Assembly (NCBI RefSeq): GCF_958295425.1
Contig: NC_081142.1
Coordinates: forward strand, 24,402,469-24,466,468
Direction: 5' to 3'
Length of the DNA: 64,000 nucleotides
Origin: Solea solea
Taxonomy: Eukaryota; Chordata; Actinopteri; Pleuronectiformes; Soleidae
Under the pieces are notes generated by a model. The model saw only the letters and a program-made list of their open reading frames with translations, was not told where the DNA came from and ran no database searches. Shown in pieces: positions 1-35,138 of this stretch (its first letter is position 1; the number at the start of each line of letters is the position of its first letter). The position numbers and the translations under genes are program-made.

Positions 1-155
1 CCCAAAAACATCCAATATGGGGATTAGGTAAATTGGGCACTCTAAATTGACCACAGGTGTGAGAGTGAATGGTTATTTGTCACTATATGTTGCCCTGTGA
101 TGGACTGGCGAACTCTACCACCTACCATCTATAAAGTGGTAGAGGATGGATGGTT
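1..155 (+). repeat. 3' part of a tRNA-derived SINE / L2-like tail
   Basis: The sequence from the window edge to about 155 parallels the reverse complement of 49741-49990. Both share the 'gtgagagtgaatggtt' and 'gatggactggcgaact' blocks and a tail of 'ggataa/ggatgga' units. It is the 3' half of the same SINE, with its head outside the window. Confidence 0.6.
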
Positions 156-597
156 AGATGAGCTTGGGACAGAATTTGTTTCCTATAGAGGGCAGCACTG
201 TGTTGCACCTCTAACCACTTGTTGTACCACCTCCCAGGGTTAGGGATCATTGACAAATGTAGCTAGAACACTAAAATGAACCCCGTAATTAGAATTTTCT
301 GAAGTTCTGTGGAAACTGGTTCACTGTAAACATTGTAACCTAATAACAAGTCCTGAGGCACCAGTAATATTATATATTAGAAATGTCCTGGGAAATGACT
401 ACCAACATCAGTGTGTTTGCACAACATAGACCTTCATAAACAATTTCACTCACTGACTCTGTAATTAGATGTAATCACTATAATGAGCACAAGACCAACA
501 CATGAAAAACAATCATTATTATCATCTTTGTGAAAGACCTGATAAAACCTGCAGAAACATAAAGGATTGTGGCTGTATGAGATACTGACAAGTCAGA

Positions 598-1010
598 ACT
601 GACTGCACTGTGAGCTCCCCCTTCACTGAGAACCAGCCTGAGACACAGAGGTTCAGTCTCAGTGAAAACATGGCTGCCAACAAACACACAAAAACTCATT
701 TTAGCCAAGAAACTTAAGACTTGAGTAATTAAACCTACGTCAGTTTAAGTCTACGATATCTACGTCACATGTTCACGTTTTTATCTCACTGTTAGACAGA
801 CTTTCCAACAGGAAACTGAAGTTTGTAAACCACTCACTCTCCCACACCAATGTCCATAGAGAAAATTTGTGATTTTAGCGGGGACACAGGAGCTGCTGGT
901 CTAATGCTGCCTCATGTGGTCACTTTGTGTCACTGAAGTAAATCTGAACAAAGGGATTTCAAACATTGAAGTGACAAAATAAACATGAACTATCCCTTTA
1001 TTCATACTGA
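598..1010. repeat. Fold-back repeat copy A (partial)
   Basis: Contains the left arm 'ccactcactctcccacacca' and 'agagaaaatttgtgatttta' with the central 'tgtggtcactttgtgtcact', but lacks the right arm. Confidence 0.7.
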
Positions 1011-1090
1011 CACATCTGACTGAACCCACGTTTCATGACATTTCAGTGTGATTTTTCTGACTTAAACAGAATGCATCAGTGTGCATGTAC

Positions 1091-1162
1091 CTGTAAATCG
1101 ATCTTCAGCCATTTGTCGTGAAATCTCAGCTGAGCATCGAGGGTAAATGATGGAGAAGGCAT
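1091..1162 (-). CDS. herc2: herc2, first coding exon (5' end of gene, rest outside window)
   Basis: On the minus strand an exon runs from a tgtcttgcag acceptor (exon starts at 1199) to a gtacatgc donor (exon ends at 1091). The ATG at 1162 opens 24 codons, MPSPSFTLDAQLRFHDKWLK followed by IDLQ, with the donor in phase 0. This resembles the start of human HERC2 (MPS-SF-L-AQ----KWLK-D-Q), which from memory also ends its first coding exon at that Q. HERC2 is a giant HECT-type E3 ubiquitin ligase with RCC1-like domains, acting in DNA repair and centrosome control; none of those domains is in view. The rest of the gene lies to the left of the window. Identification rests on one short exon plus gene order, so it is good but not certain. 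Confidence 0.72.
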
Positions 1163-1199
1163 CTTCCCCTCCCCTCTCCTGGCTGCAGATGCAGCCAGC

Positions 1200-3611
1200 C
1201 TGCAAGACACAGAAGAGACGCTGAATAACCTCAAACAATGTCAACACGACAGTTAGACTCTTATTTCTTAGAGTCAGCTAGTAGTGGCTCATTGTAAAAT
1301 GAGCGTGTGTTACAATAATGTAGTTTTAATATAGGGTTCAGAAACATGTTCCTAGTTTCCTCAATTAAAAAGTCAAAAGGATGTGACTCCATGAAGCAGT
1401 GGACGTCAGGGACAATAAGAACTAGAGAGCTCTAGAGAGAACTGACGATTATTTTCTCAACATTAAATACTCAAACCAATAATTACCCTATAGATTCTTA
1501 GAACATAAATAGTCAGGGTCTTATCGCCATAATCTAGTTTGTGTCTGTAAGATTTGTGAGGAAACATTTTTTGAAAGCTTACAGATGATAAAAAAACACT
1601 CATTATAAAACATAATTAACATTACAAAAACATTAGTGATTTTACCAAAAGTATGGAAACCCTTTTTTCTGAATTATATTATGTATTAGAGGAGAAAGAG
1701 AAAAGTGATCGTGAAATGTAAAACACATGTTCATAGGTTAAAAGAGAGCACCTCTGACTTTGATATCAAAGAACAAGAAAGAAAATGAACACATTGTAGC
1801 AGTATCACATTTATAACAAGATTCTATACATTATCTTATAGTAACATGTTTCATTATATATTTTCCCATGATTAAAATGTTGCAGTGCTCAAAAAACAGC
1901 AGCATCTCTCCATGTCTCAGCTTCTTAAATGTGAATATTTTCTTTTTTTTGCTCCATACAACAAAGAAATCAATAAGAATAATTTTTGAATAAATAATAA
2001 TCAATAATAATTATCTTTTTTGGCTTGTGGACAAAAACAAGACATTTGAGAACATCATCATTTACAGGTCTGATCAACATTGTCTGACATTTTATGGATT
2101 CATCAAGAAAATAATCATTACTTTCGGTCCTAATCAACACACACACTGCTCATTTTAGCTTCACTGAGCCAAACAATAAATCATGTGTGAGGTAATTAAT
2201 AAATAAATACATTTTTTACATGACTAAGATGATTTTGCTCTTTGTTGATGCAAATGTTGACATAGTTTTTCAGTGATATAATGGTATGATCCAGTGATGG
2301 TGGTGGTATCACCATCAGATTTGTTGTCAGGAGGCAGACTGATTAATCAGTTTTGCTGATATCTGGCTGATTATTTATAAATAATCAAAGCCAACCGTTT
2401 CTACATTTAGCATGACACAATAATGTGGTAGCGACTCGTTTAAATGTTACTGGCTTGGCAGCAAGATGCTAACATCCTGTGCTAAACAAATGTATTAGAG
2501 CACCAGCAATGTTAGTAAGGTTTAATCCACAGCTGCCCTAAATCAACAGCATTTTTTTATGTTTCTATAATGTTAATACACCAGCATGTACTGTTAAAGA
2601 AAATGTCAAATTATACTTATTTACTGGCATTCCTGAACAGAACTTTTTGTTTCAGTGTTTGAATGTTATGCTTGATTAATTTCGGACTCGTCAGAGAAGC
2701 CCAGTGAAACTTTTGGATAACAAAAGTGAATTGTTATAAATGTGTTAAGCACTGTACACATCAATGTCGCTAAAATAACAAACAAAGTATTTCCATTACC
2801 AAACACTAATATTAGCAACCATTTTGAAGTTAAAATACAGAAATTGTAAATAAGATTATTATGATAAACAAGTCTGTGGAATAACTGGAAAGATTCAGGC
2901 TCCCCCTTGTGGCCCTTCAGTATAAATCACTAGGACTGTAAGTTGTAATCTTTTATTGCAGAGTGTGATACTATCGTGGATCGTCCACTCCCTTTAAACA
3001 TTACACTGGTGAACTTTCACCATCACAAACACCATTATCTCCTCTCAAATGTAAACACGGGGATAAATCGTGTCAAAACTACAGTGTTGTCTCTTTATTT
3101 AAATCCGCAAACAGCAGCACAGTCAGTTAGCGTCGAAGCTACGCGATGTTTACTGTACATAATCATGTTTGTGCTGCACGCTGGCTTAGCCCAAACTCTC
3201 ACTTACATGTGTGCAAAATAAAGCAACGATGTCCGTGGCAATAATGAGCTGTTTTATGCATTTATATTTAGATTATCGCCGATGTCAGTGTAATAAAACG
3301 TCACACGATACGAATAAAACAACTGTATCACAGAACCAGAAGCTAACAAGGACACAGTCTGCGCTAATCTGTAAATAATACACACAAACACAAATGTGAC
3401 GTATTTAAAATGATAACACACACACTGACACAAATGTGACGTATTTAAAATAATAACACACACTGACACAGCATCTTCTTCATGCAACACCTTATGCTAG
3501 GTAGCCTTCAGGTTAGCCTGGTGGCTACAGAGCAGCTAACACAGATACAGTAGCTGCTGAAGCTAACTAACAAACGCAGCTCTAACAGTGGAGTGACAGC
3601 GTGTTTTTCAC
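1200..3611 (-). other. herc2 intron 1 (inferred)
   Basis: No coding exon was recognised here. It is AT-rich DNA holding pieces of dispersed repeats, including a fragment at about 1905-2110 with the 'ttcttaaatgtgaatatttt' and 'gtggacaaaaacaagac' motifs also seen at 5.6, 13.7, 15.7 and 62.5 kb. Short open frames such as 2976-3221 show no family resemblance. Confidence 0.4.
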
Positions 3612-3870
3612 CTGTTTTCTCTGCTCTTCTCTCCTCTTCTCGTCTATCCTCTCCTCTCCTCTCCTCTGATCTTCTCTTCTTTCCTCTCCGCTGCTCCTCC
3701 GCTCTTCCTTCATACGACGCTCATCATTGCGGCTTTGATTGACAGCTCGCAGACTCAGGCACGAGGCATGGAAACAATTTATGTAGTCGCCGTAACCGGA
3801 GGCTGCGCTGCCACTGATGCTGCACCGCCACAGCCCGCCGGGGCGGAGTTTATACAGAGACGGGAGGTCA
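3612..3870 (-). promoter_or_regulatory. herc2: Probable herc2 non-coding exon 1 and promoter
   Basis: This is a GC-richer, pyrimidine-rich stretch, and 3612 is followed on the minus strand by a donor (cag then gtgaaa). It lies upstream of the herc2 ATG exon, as expected for a 5' UTR exon that splices to 1199. The right edge (transcription start) is a guess. The nipa1 ATG is 1.3 kb away on the other strand, so the two genes are divergent. Confidence 0.4.
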
Positions 3871-3886
3871 TGTGATGTGGTTGTCT

Positions 3887-3923
<37 letters not shown>

Positions 3924-3932
3924 ACGCACACA
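3887..3932. repeat. (AC)n microsatellite
   Basis: CA repeat with some CG interruptions, just upstream of the inferred herc2 exon 1. Confidence 0.9.
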
Positions 3933-5142
3933 CACGCAGACATCATATGCCCCCGCCCGCATTGTGCCGGTGGGCGTTTAAAACGAGCGCTTCTTTCGCA
4001 TTAGAGGCGGGACTTTCAGGTGGAGCGGAGAGGACAGCCCAGTCCACTGGAGGGCGCTGCAGGACATTTAATTTATTTATATAGTTTATTCTGACCTATA
4101 TGATGACATCATTATAGTTAATTATAGCATAATTACGTCACATTGTTTACGTTTTAAAGTTTTGTCAAGATACATAATTGTTTGGTATGTTTTGAATTGT
4201 AATGGAAGATGATTTGTATAAATTCATGTGAATATAATTTGTTCTGTTTGTTCTGTTTTTCATCATTTTATTCTGTATTTTATTTTAATAATTACTGAAT
4301 ATAATGTATTTAATTATTATTATTATAATAAAAATAATAATCTCTGTATATTTTTGTTGTTACTGAAAAAAGTTTTATTAAAACATTTAATAAAAGTGTT
4401 ATTTCATAAAATACTTAATTCGTCCACCCAAGGTGCAATTTAAAGACAGGCAATACAAAAACCACAGAATGTGTACAATATCTGAAAACAGCTGTCACAT
4501 GTGTTTATTTAAAAAGTGTTTATTTAAGGACGGCTAATGTTAAGCCAAAGTTAAAAATAAAAGGATAAAGAAAATAACAATAAATAAATATTAGAGGGGG
4601 AAAATGGGAACAATTGATGCAACAGAAGAGGAAAAGATGGAGGCATATGACCCACTGAAAGAGGAGAGTGACTGCTAAATAATGAGCTATTCTGCCAAAT
4701 AGTGCTAATAGCTGTTCATTAAATCCAGAAACAGACTAAATATGAAGTAAAATATATACAACTGTAGAAAAAAGTATGATGAAAAAACAATATATTACAA
4801 TAAAGTAAATAAGGCCATAAACCAGTTATTCAGAGAATAAGGAATACAAATATTAGAACGTAAACAGATAAACAAACAACATCAATGTTGTGTAAGTTTG
4901 TTCAAAGTTATAAATGATTATTATTATTTTTTTAATCTATGTTCTTTACTCCTTAGGCTGGCAAATACAGTTGGTCTGTATAAGAACAGGCTTGATTAAT
5001 AAACAGCAGGGGGCAGTAATGCACCACTGTGTGGTCGAGTCTGCCAAAAAAAAAAAAAAAGTAAAAGAATCAGGACCAGGAAGTGTTTATTCACCGGCGT
5101 CTGGAGTTTTTCTAATTTTTTCTGAAATAACAAACATCGATC

Positions 5143-7835
5143 ATGAGTTTGGACTCAACAGAACCGAACCTCAGCCTCAGCAGCGTCTCTGCTTCTGGTG
5201 CCTCTGGTTCTGTATCTGCAGCAGCAGCAGGGGGGATCTTCATCGCTGTTGTTTCCAGTTTCATTAACGGATCCACTTTTGTTCTCCAGAAAAAAGGAAT
5301 AATCCGCTCAGTTCACAGAGGTACACACACACACACACACACACACAGAGAGAGAGAGACAGGTACAGTGTGACAATGGAGATGATGTCTTTTATTTAAA
5401 CTACAGTTTATTTTTTCACTAAACTAAACTGTAGTGAACTGTAGTGGACTGTAGTGAAGTGTGTGTGTTTTGTTTTCTGTAGGTGGGTCTTACCTCACAG
5501 ATGTGCTGTGGTGGAGTGGAACAGTGGCCAGTGAGTACATAGTCAGAAAATATTGATCAGTGTTTGTCAAACTCTGGAAATGATGATGATAATAATAATA
5601 ACGTCTTGTTTTTGTCCACAAAACACAAAATGATTCAGTTTGTATGATTTATTTCTTTTATGGAGCAAAGAAACCAGAAAGTATTCACATTTAAGAAGCT
5701 GAAAAATCAAAGAAACTTGAAAATATTCACATTTAAGAAGCTGAAAAATGTCAGAAATTAGAAAATATTCACATTTAAGAAGCTGAAAAATCACAGAAAC
5801 TAGAAAATATTCACATTTACGAAGCTGAAAAATCACAGAAACTAGAAAATATTCACATTTAAGAAGCTGAAAATCACACAAACTGGTTTGAATTATGAAA
5901 CATGAAACAGTGATGGACATTTTCTGACGTTTCGTGAACCAAGCGACGATGAGATCAGAAAAAGAGACAGTGTTTGAGATCATTTTGTGTATCATTTGTT
6001 ATAAGCAGAGAGAAATGTGATCAGAGGGAGTGAAACTATCAAATATAATACAATTTTAACGTTTGTTATATATAATCTTCCTCAGTGATAGTTGGTCAGG
6101 TTGGAAACTTTGTGGCATATAACATGGCTCCTGCTGTTGTAGTGACTCCACTGGGCGCTCTGGGAGTTCTGTTCGGGTAAGTTATGATGTCTTTATTCAT
6201 TTGTGTTAAAAGTACAAGGAATAAAACTGTGTGCGTGTGTGCATGCATTACAGTGCTGTTCTGGCCTCGTGGATCTTACAGGAACACTTAAACACGTTGG
6301 GTAAACTGGGCTGTGTGTTGTGTTGCTGTGGCTCAGTGATGCTCATCATTCACGCTCCTAAATCTGAGGCTGTGACGACCAGACTGGAGCTGGAGGAGAG
6401 ACTCTCTGACCCAGGTCACTGCTCACTATACACCTGATTCATTCTCAGTGATAACATGACTCTCAACATCTTTATCTCACTGTCAGACAGACTTTTGCAA
6501 CAGGAAACTGACATTTGTAAAGCACTCACTCTCCCACACCAAAGTCCATAGAGAAAATCAGTGATTTTAACATCACAGCACACAGGAGTTGTTGATCCAC
6601 TGCTGTCTCCATCACTAAGTTTAAATGTCTTATTTTGTCAATTCGTCTTTTGAAATATTTCATTAAGATTAAATCAGTGGCCACATGAGGCAGCTGTAGC
6701 TAAAATCACTGATTTTCTCTATGGACTGTGGTGTGGGAGAGGGAGTGCTTTACAAACTTCAAAAGTCTGTCTAACAGTGAGATAAAGTATATATCTTGTA
6801 TATCATATATGCTGATTATGTGTTACTTATCTAAAACACACAACGACTCATGAGTGATCAATCGTCTCAACGCTTTCCCACATGGTGAACTTTCCCACAT
6901 GGTGGGGCTCAAACAGTTTCTTTCTTCTCAATGCCACCTTTAATATATACTCATTTTTAATTTTACTCCAACACTGACTGTGTTTAAAATGACTGTATAT
7001 TCACTCTCTGTTGTAAATAATGGCATCTTTAATGCTCTATTTTATTTTCCTCATATTATTGAACTGTCTCTCTCTCTTCTTATCGCATACGTGAATCTCT
7101 AACCACAACTCATTCCTAGTATTTGTGTAAACTTTACCTGAATAGCTGATTCTGATTCTTTGAGATCTTTAACACAATTGTCCTTTAATAACCCTTTAGT
7201 TGTACCCTCGTCTTTCTTTTTATACGTCGAAATAAATATCTAATTAAATAAAGAGAGATAGAATGATGTTGGATTAGGTTCTCAGCAGCAGAACATGTTC
7301 TCTGTATGTTCCTGCAGTGTTTGTGAGCTTCTGTGTCCTGGTGCTGGTTCTGCTGGTGGCTCTGGTGGTGTGGGTCGCTCCAGCTCATGGTTCCTCAAAC
7401 ATCATGGTGTACGTGTCCATCTGTTCTCTGCTGGGCAGCTTCACAGTCCCCTGTAGTAAAGGTCTTGGTCTGGCAGCTCAGGACGTGTTTGGAGATGAAG
7501 GTGTGAGCAGCAGCAGCAGCAGAGCTACAGTACTCTTCCTGGGTCTGCTGGTGACACTGGTCCTCAGCGTCCTGGTCCAATTCTTCTTCATCAACAAAGC
7601 TCTGGAGCGTTTCAGTTCCAACATGTTTGAGGCCATCTACTACGTGACCTTCACGTCCACCGTCATCCTGGCCTCAGCTCTGCTCTTCAGGGAGTGGACG
7701 TTGCTGACATTCACAGACGCCGTCGCCATGACGTGTGCGCTATCCACTGTGTGTGTCGGAGTGGTTTTACTGCGGATTTCACACGAGGCCGAGATCACGT
7801 GGAAGAAGAAGGAAGGACGAGAAAAGAGGGACTGA
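5143..7835 (+). CDS. nipa1: NIPA1-like magnesium transporter
   Basis: Five coding exons join in frame: 5143-5320, 5483-5530, 6086-6176, 6254-6414 and 7318-7835 (996 nt, 331 residues; human NIPA1 is about 329). All introns are GT-AG. The protein is a NIPA-family multi-pass Mg2+ transporter of endosomes and plasma membrane. Diagnostic segments include [11 protein letters not shown] (42-52), [12 protein letters not shown] (95-106), IAPAHG-like [13 protein letters not shown] and the last-exon block FREW. Thr45 and Gly106, the positions hit by human SPG6 spastic-paraplegia mutations, are both present. The start at 5143 is the first in-frame ATG and gives an N-terminus of normal length. The exon 1 donor runs straight into an (AC)n repeat, and the exon 4 donor (gtcact) is weak beyond the GT. 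Exons 3 and 4 match the lengths of their nipa2 counterparts (91 and 161 nt). Confidence 0.95.
5590..5990. repeat. Dispersed repeat with internal tandem expansion in nipa1 intron 2
   Basis: Five consecutive 40-43 bp units contain 'aaatattcacatttaagaag'. Single copies of the same unit lie at about 1915, 15715 and 62560 together with 'gtccacaaaac' or its complement, showing a dispersed family that expanded locally here. Confidence 0.75.
6455..6790. repeat. Fold-back repeat copy B
   Basis: Both arms are present. The left arm runs from 'ctcactctcccacaccaaag' and the inverted right arm ends at 'gacagtgagataaag'-like sequence, in nipa1 intron 4. Confidence 0.8.
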
Positions 7836-8083
7836 CTGACATGTTTATTTAAATCCTTTATACTTGAATAGTAATGCATTTTTTCTTACGAAAATGTTTT
7901 AAATTCACTTATTACTGTGTAATCTGCTTTTAATCCAGTTTTTATCTTATTGTGACAAATGTGACTCATGTTCATGCAGGACAGTTTCAGGTTCTGGAAG
8001 TCCAGACTACGTTAGACCAACGCCCCCTGCTGGTGAACTAACAAACTACCTGTCTTTAACTATTCATTCGTCTGCTGCTACAA

Positions 8084-8089
8084 AATAAA
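8084..8089 (+). terminator. nipa1 polyadenylation signal
   Basis: An AATAAA hexamer lies about 250 nt after the nipa1 stop codon on the coding strand and is the best placed signal for the 3' end of the transcript. Confidence 0.6.
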
Positions 8090-8109
8090 GTCTCAGTATG
8101 AATTATGAA

Positions 8110-8871
8110 TGTTCTGGCTATGTTGTCTTTTAAATCTGGGCTCTTAAAACCCAGTTCTGGTTCCTATACGTTGAACTTGTTTGTGAGCGGTGTTTCCATG
8201 AATTTCCTGATTTGTGCTGCAGCTCATGAAGCTTCATGAACATCTCCAGGTGCACTCTCGGAGCTCTCTAATGCCACCCTGTGGTGAGAATCCAGATCAC
8301 TGTGGTGTCACGGGGAACATGAATTTGGGATTAGCATTTCTAACAAAGATTCATCACTGGAGCAGAAAGTTTTTATTATGCCGTCATTGATAGAAAAAAC
8401 AGACTATGATGGCGTATTAAAACTGAAGAGAAAAAAGTAATCCTTTGAGAATAAAGTAGTATAATAATGAGAATAAAGTAATATTACGAGAATAAAAAAT
8501 ATTAGTAATATTTACTGTTTTACAGAAACCGAAGAAATAATAGTACATTATAATTTATTAAGATGTGAATTATAGTTTACTTGCATTCCTTTTGCAGTGT
8601 CTGACTTCTCAGAGAAGCTAGTGAACTGACTCAAATGTAAAAATGTGAATTAACTTATTATTATATTATTTGTCAAATGAATAACAATAACAGACCATTT
8701 ACAGCAGCAGCAAAATAACTACATCCTGTAAAACAAGCAAAACATGTCAAATATGATCCAATTATTCAGCCTTTGTCTGTTTTTAATGTTAATGAATTGT
8801 TGGAATCACAAAGGTTTGACAACTGAACAGTTAATATTCACTGAATCAGCTTCATAAATGTACCCATTAAC

Positions 8872-8907
<36 letters not shown>

Positions 8908-9360
8908 CTGACTCTCAGCTTCATCTCCAGTTACACTGAATTATTCACAGAGCTGGTTACACTCACAGTCTGAGGGAACAGTCCAAACACCCGTGTGTCT
9001 ACATAGATAAGACGAGTTAAAGGTACACTATGTGGTGAAGAATCCTGTTGCAGCTGAATGTCCACAGTCCCAGCACAGCTTGGCTCGGCACAGGTTGACT
9101 TTTCTTTTCCATTAAGTGATTATTATTAGCGATAGTAATAGTTGTTAACTGTTGTGACTGTTTTTGATAAGCACAGGTCGCTACAACATTTGATTTGTTG
9201 ATTAAATTCCCCCATACAGTTTTTGTTAAAGCCCCCTCAGTCTCGTTGCCTCCAAACTGTCTTGAAACGCCCCTTATCTGAGCTGAACGGGTTTAATATT
9301 CTGTTCCTGATTAAATGTGAATATAAGTAAAGTAATTCAAAACCAAAACGTAACGTGACG
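8110..9360. other. nipa1-nipa2 intergenic region
   Basis: No exon was recognised. It holds a (GT)n microsatellite at about 8874-8905 and AT-rich sequence. Composition shifts to GC-rich near 9400, where the nipa2 first exon begins. Confidence 0.5.
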
Positions 9361-9399
9361 TCTCTAATGACGGACCTTTTGCAGAGTGGGGAACTTGGT

Positions 9400-9594
9400 C
9401 ACTGATGTATGGGGCAGCAGCGGCAGAGGCGGAAGTAGCAGCAGCGTCTCTCGGTGCGGCAGTGTCGTCACTCGTCGGTCGGTGTCGCAGAGTCTGGAGC
9501 AGCAGTATGTGGTGGTTAGCCTCGGGCTAACTGTTAGCCTCCGCCGCTCGGTGCTTTAGTGTTGTTAACGGCAGGGAGCCGAACCTGTTCACAG
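9400..9594 (+). promoter_or_regulatory. nipa2: nipa2 promoter and non-coding exon 1 (inferred)
   Basis: A GC-rich block with an ETS-type 'cggaagt' motif near 9430 ends in a good donor at 9594 (acag then gtacgt). No coding frame matches NIPA2 here, so it is read as a 5' UTR exon that splices to 11048. The left edge is approximate. Confidence 0.5.
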
Positions 9595-11047
9595 GTACGT
9601 GACTCCACCGCTCTCTCTACCTCTCTCTCTGCTAACATGCTAACTGACTCAGCTAACCTGCTAGCTTCAGTCGCGGTGAGCTCGTGTGGCTAATTAAGGG
9701 GAGGAAACAGCGGCGAAAGCAGCTAAAGCCGGGTAAAATGTGTCGTAAACGTGACAATTATGGTTTATTTTACTGTGGAAGTGGATCGCGAAAAAATAAA
9801 TTATAATTATATACATATTATAATACAATTCTAAATAAGGAGGCTGGTGTTAGCGTCATCAGCAGCTGCCTCACCTTCACCACAGAGGTATAACTTCACT
9901 TCCGGGATTCCTGAGTGTCGCGAGCACCATTTATTTACACACACACACACAAACACACACACTCACGCACACACGGGCTTATCAGTTCATTCATGTGTGT
10001 GTCAGCGACTCCACATGATCAATAATTCTGATGGATAATTATTTTTCTTCTTTTGCTTCAAACACATCAAAAGATGCTTTTGCACGCTGTAACATCACCT
10101 GTGGACACGGTAGGTGATGACGACAAATACACGTTCAACTCAGGCGATGTAGATCAGTATCGTAATCAATATCGGAGAAGTAAATGTTGATTTCTGTTAA
10201 GTTAAGTGTTAAACGACAGAATAATAAAAAATACTTTTCAACCTTCTGGCGTTAAATATGTTAATTATATACACATGTTTGAATAGAATAGGGCTGAAGA
10301 ATAAAGGGTTTTAGTTTTTGTGAAACGTTTTTAACGAACATCATGATAAATATCGCTCACAATGAGTCGATTGGAGTAAAACGTTAATTTGCCAACATTC
10401 AGTCCTAGTGATTTATGTTGAAGTGAAGTTGTGACCCGAGTTAAAATTCTTTTTAAAATTTTAAATAAAATGTTTCCCATCTGCGAAGCAAAAAAAGAAT
10501 AAAGATTTGTATTTAACTTTTATCACAGTTTTAGTTATTTTTGGTCAGGATAATGAAAAGTCAAATTTTCATTTTGTGTAATTTCTTCTAATAATTTCAG
10601 GGAGGCTGTAGGTGCAATGCTGCCCTCTATAGGAAAGAAAATATTTCTTAAGTTCGGGGTCTTGTTCTTCTAATAATATTAATTTGCGGCCGACTGTACA
10701 TGGAGAGGTGCAAAGCTGACCTCCACAGTTCAAAGTCATTTTGGCATCCAATCATTTGATCCTCTGGCCAAAGCTTTGCAACCCAAAACACAGGAAGCTG
10801 TGTTTTTGTAACATTTGAGAAAAAACCTCATGTATTTTCTGTGTATTTGTCACACCTACAAAAGAAAGGTAAAGTATGGAAACGAGGCTACGTCTGTTTA
10901 CGTTTACAAATCATAAAAAACTATTTTAAAGCACATTTTTACAACTACAACTCATGTTGTGAATAGAAATATTCTGAATAGAGAATATGTACAGCTTCTA
11001 ACATGCTAACGTAACACAGTCCGTGTTTTTGTGTTCTCTGCTCTCAG

Positions 11048-11077
11048 ATGTGCCCACTGCTTACAACTGTACTGTAG
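11048..11077 (+). CDS. Upstream ORF in nipa2 leader (9 codons)
   Basis: The inferred second exon of nipa2 opens exactly with ATG (11048) just after a ctctcag acceptor. It reads nine codons (MCPLLTTVL) to a TAG at 11075-11077, ending 65 nt before the main ATG in a different frame. Such upstream ORFs can damp translation. Whether it is translated is unknown, and it depends on the splice site inferred here. Confidence 0.35.
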   Translation: MCPLLTTVL

Positions 11078-11142
11078 GACGTTCTCTGCACTGTGTGTCC
11101 ATCGATGTGACGGAGCTGGTCAGCAACACATCCAGCCTCACT

Positions 11143-16647
<5,505 letters not shown>

Positions 16648-16845
16648 GACTTTGATTATTTTTTTTTTTAATATTAGCACCGTACTGACCAATCACGTCA
16701 CTGCTGTGGTTTAGGACAACAATAAGACAATCAGCTGTTTGGGACTGACCAGTGGATTGTATTCAACGTTTAATTTGCCTTACTTCTTTCTTAAAGGTAG
16801 AGTTCAGGTTTTCTAACCATAAGTGTTCATATGAGGTTCACACAC

Positions 16846-17310
16846 GAGCACTGTGAGCGCCCCCCTGTGCTGACAGGTCAACACATGTTCAGAGACTCAC
16901 TTAAGTCTTAAGAACATGTTCACGTCTTTAACTCACTGTTGGACAAACCACTCACTCTCCCACACCAAAGTCCACAGAGAAAATCAGTGATTTTAGCTCA
17001 CAGGGACACAAGAGCTGCTGGTCCTCTGCTGCCTCGTGTGTGGTCACTGAGCTATTTCTTAATGAAAAAGTAAGACATTAGAACTTAGGGATGGAGGCAG
17101 CAGTGGATCAACAACTCCTGTGTGCGGTGATGTTAAAATCACTGATTTTCTCTATGAAGTTTAGTGTGGGAGAGTGAGTGGTTTACAAACTTCAACAAAA
17201 GTTGGGATGACCCGATACTGGTCAGAATCAGTGCAGAGTGTCTGATTTGCGTGTTGTGTGAACAGTGTTTACATGTAATAGTGAGATAAAGATATCATTG
17301 TTTACTCATT
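16846..17310. repeat. Fold-back repeat copy C
   Basis: Near-complete copy in the nipa2 3' region, opening with 'ctgtgagcgcc' and with both arms. If the 3' UTR reaches 17.6 kb, this hairpin lies inside the nipa2 mRNA. Confidence 0.75.
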
Positions 17311-17469
17311 GAGGCTTTAACTCATACAACACTGGAGAAAAACCTGAACTGTCCCTTTAAAGTCATTCCTCTGTAGCGTTTTTTTCTATAGGAATAATGT
17401 TGTTATACGTTCCTGCATAATTCATGCACTGACTTTGTTTCTACAAATCAAACACAGATGAGTTTATAT

Positions 17470-17613
17470 AATAAATGTGTAAATGAAGAGTGGTCGCTAT
17501 GGCGACGTTCATCCTCCCGAACCCTCTTTTGTAACAAACACTTGAGATGAATCGTCAGATTTGTTACATATTTATTGAATTAAAATGATTTAAAACAAGG
17601 CAGAGTGAATAAA
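17470..17613. terminator. Overlapping nipa2 and cyfip1 polyadenylation signals
   Basis: Plus-strand AATAAA hexamers at 17470-17475 and 17608-17613 could end nipa2. A minus-strand AATAAA (tttatt at 17571-17576) could end cyfip1. The genes converge here with stop codons at 16647 and 17938, so their 3' UTRs meet or overlap. Confidence 0.45.
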
Positions 17614-17937
17614 TGCTTAACACGAGTGAACTTTTCTGTTTGTTATTTCTGCTCCGACATGCAAAGATTAAATCTCCTTCACCACAGCAAACCCTTTAAA
17701 TATTCATCTGATAAAAACTACTTTCCCATCCCTCCTCTAAACATGCTGCAACGTATAAAACAGTTTCATCTATAAAAGAGAAAAATATCATTTCTGTTTG
17801 TGATAAGGCACGTACGTGTGAATGAATACAAAAACATCAGAATAATAATCACCAGGCAGTAAATGTGGTCCCACCTCCTCAGGAGGAAACTCGTGTTGGG
17901 AACGTCACACGCTGGTCCACGGTGTCCACGGCGCCCT

Positions 17938-34847
<16,910 letters not shown>

Positions 34848-35089
34848 TTAGTGGAACAATATCGTTTTGTTTGGATAATCCTGTCTTTTTACAATCATAG
34901 AGACATCAGAGTTTCAGAAGATAAAAAAGGAAACATGACTGAAGCTGTCCGAACAGTCAGCACAGACCACAGACTCGTCTCCATGACAACAGAACAGGGA
35001 AGTACTACTAACAGATGTTGAGGTCATGTGACACAGCGGTCCAACATGGAGGAAGAAGCAGCTGTAAAAGAAACTGAACACACACACAC

Positions 35090-35138
35090 AGACTTTTAAA
35101 ACACAGAAGTGTGTGTCACTTCTGTGTTTTAAAAGTCT
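35090..35138. repeat. Perfect 22-bp hairpin
   Basis: Arms agacttttaaaacacagaag(tg) and the exact reverse complement are separated by tgtgt, in cyfip1 intron 1. Confidence 0.9.
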
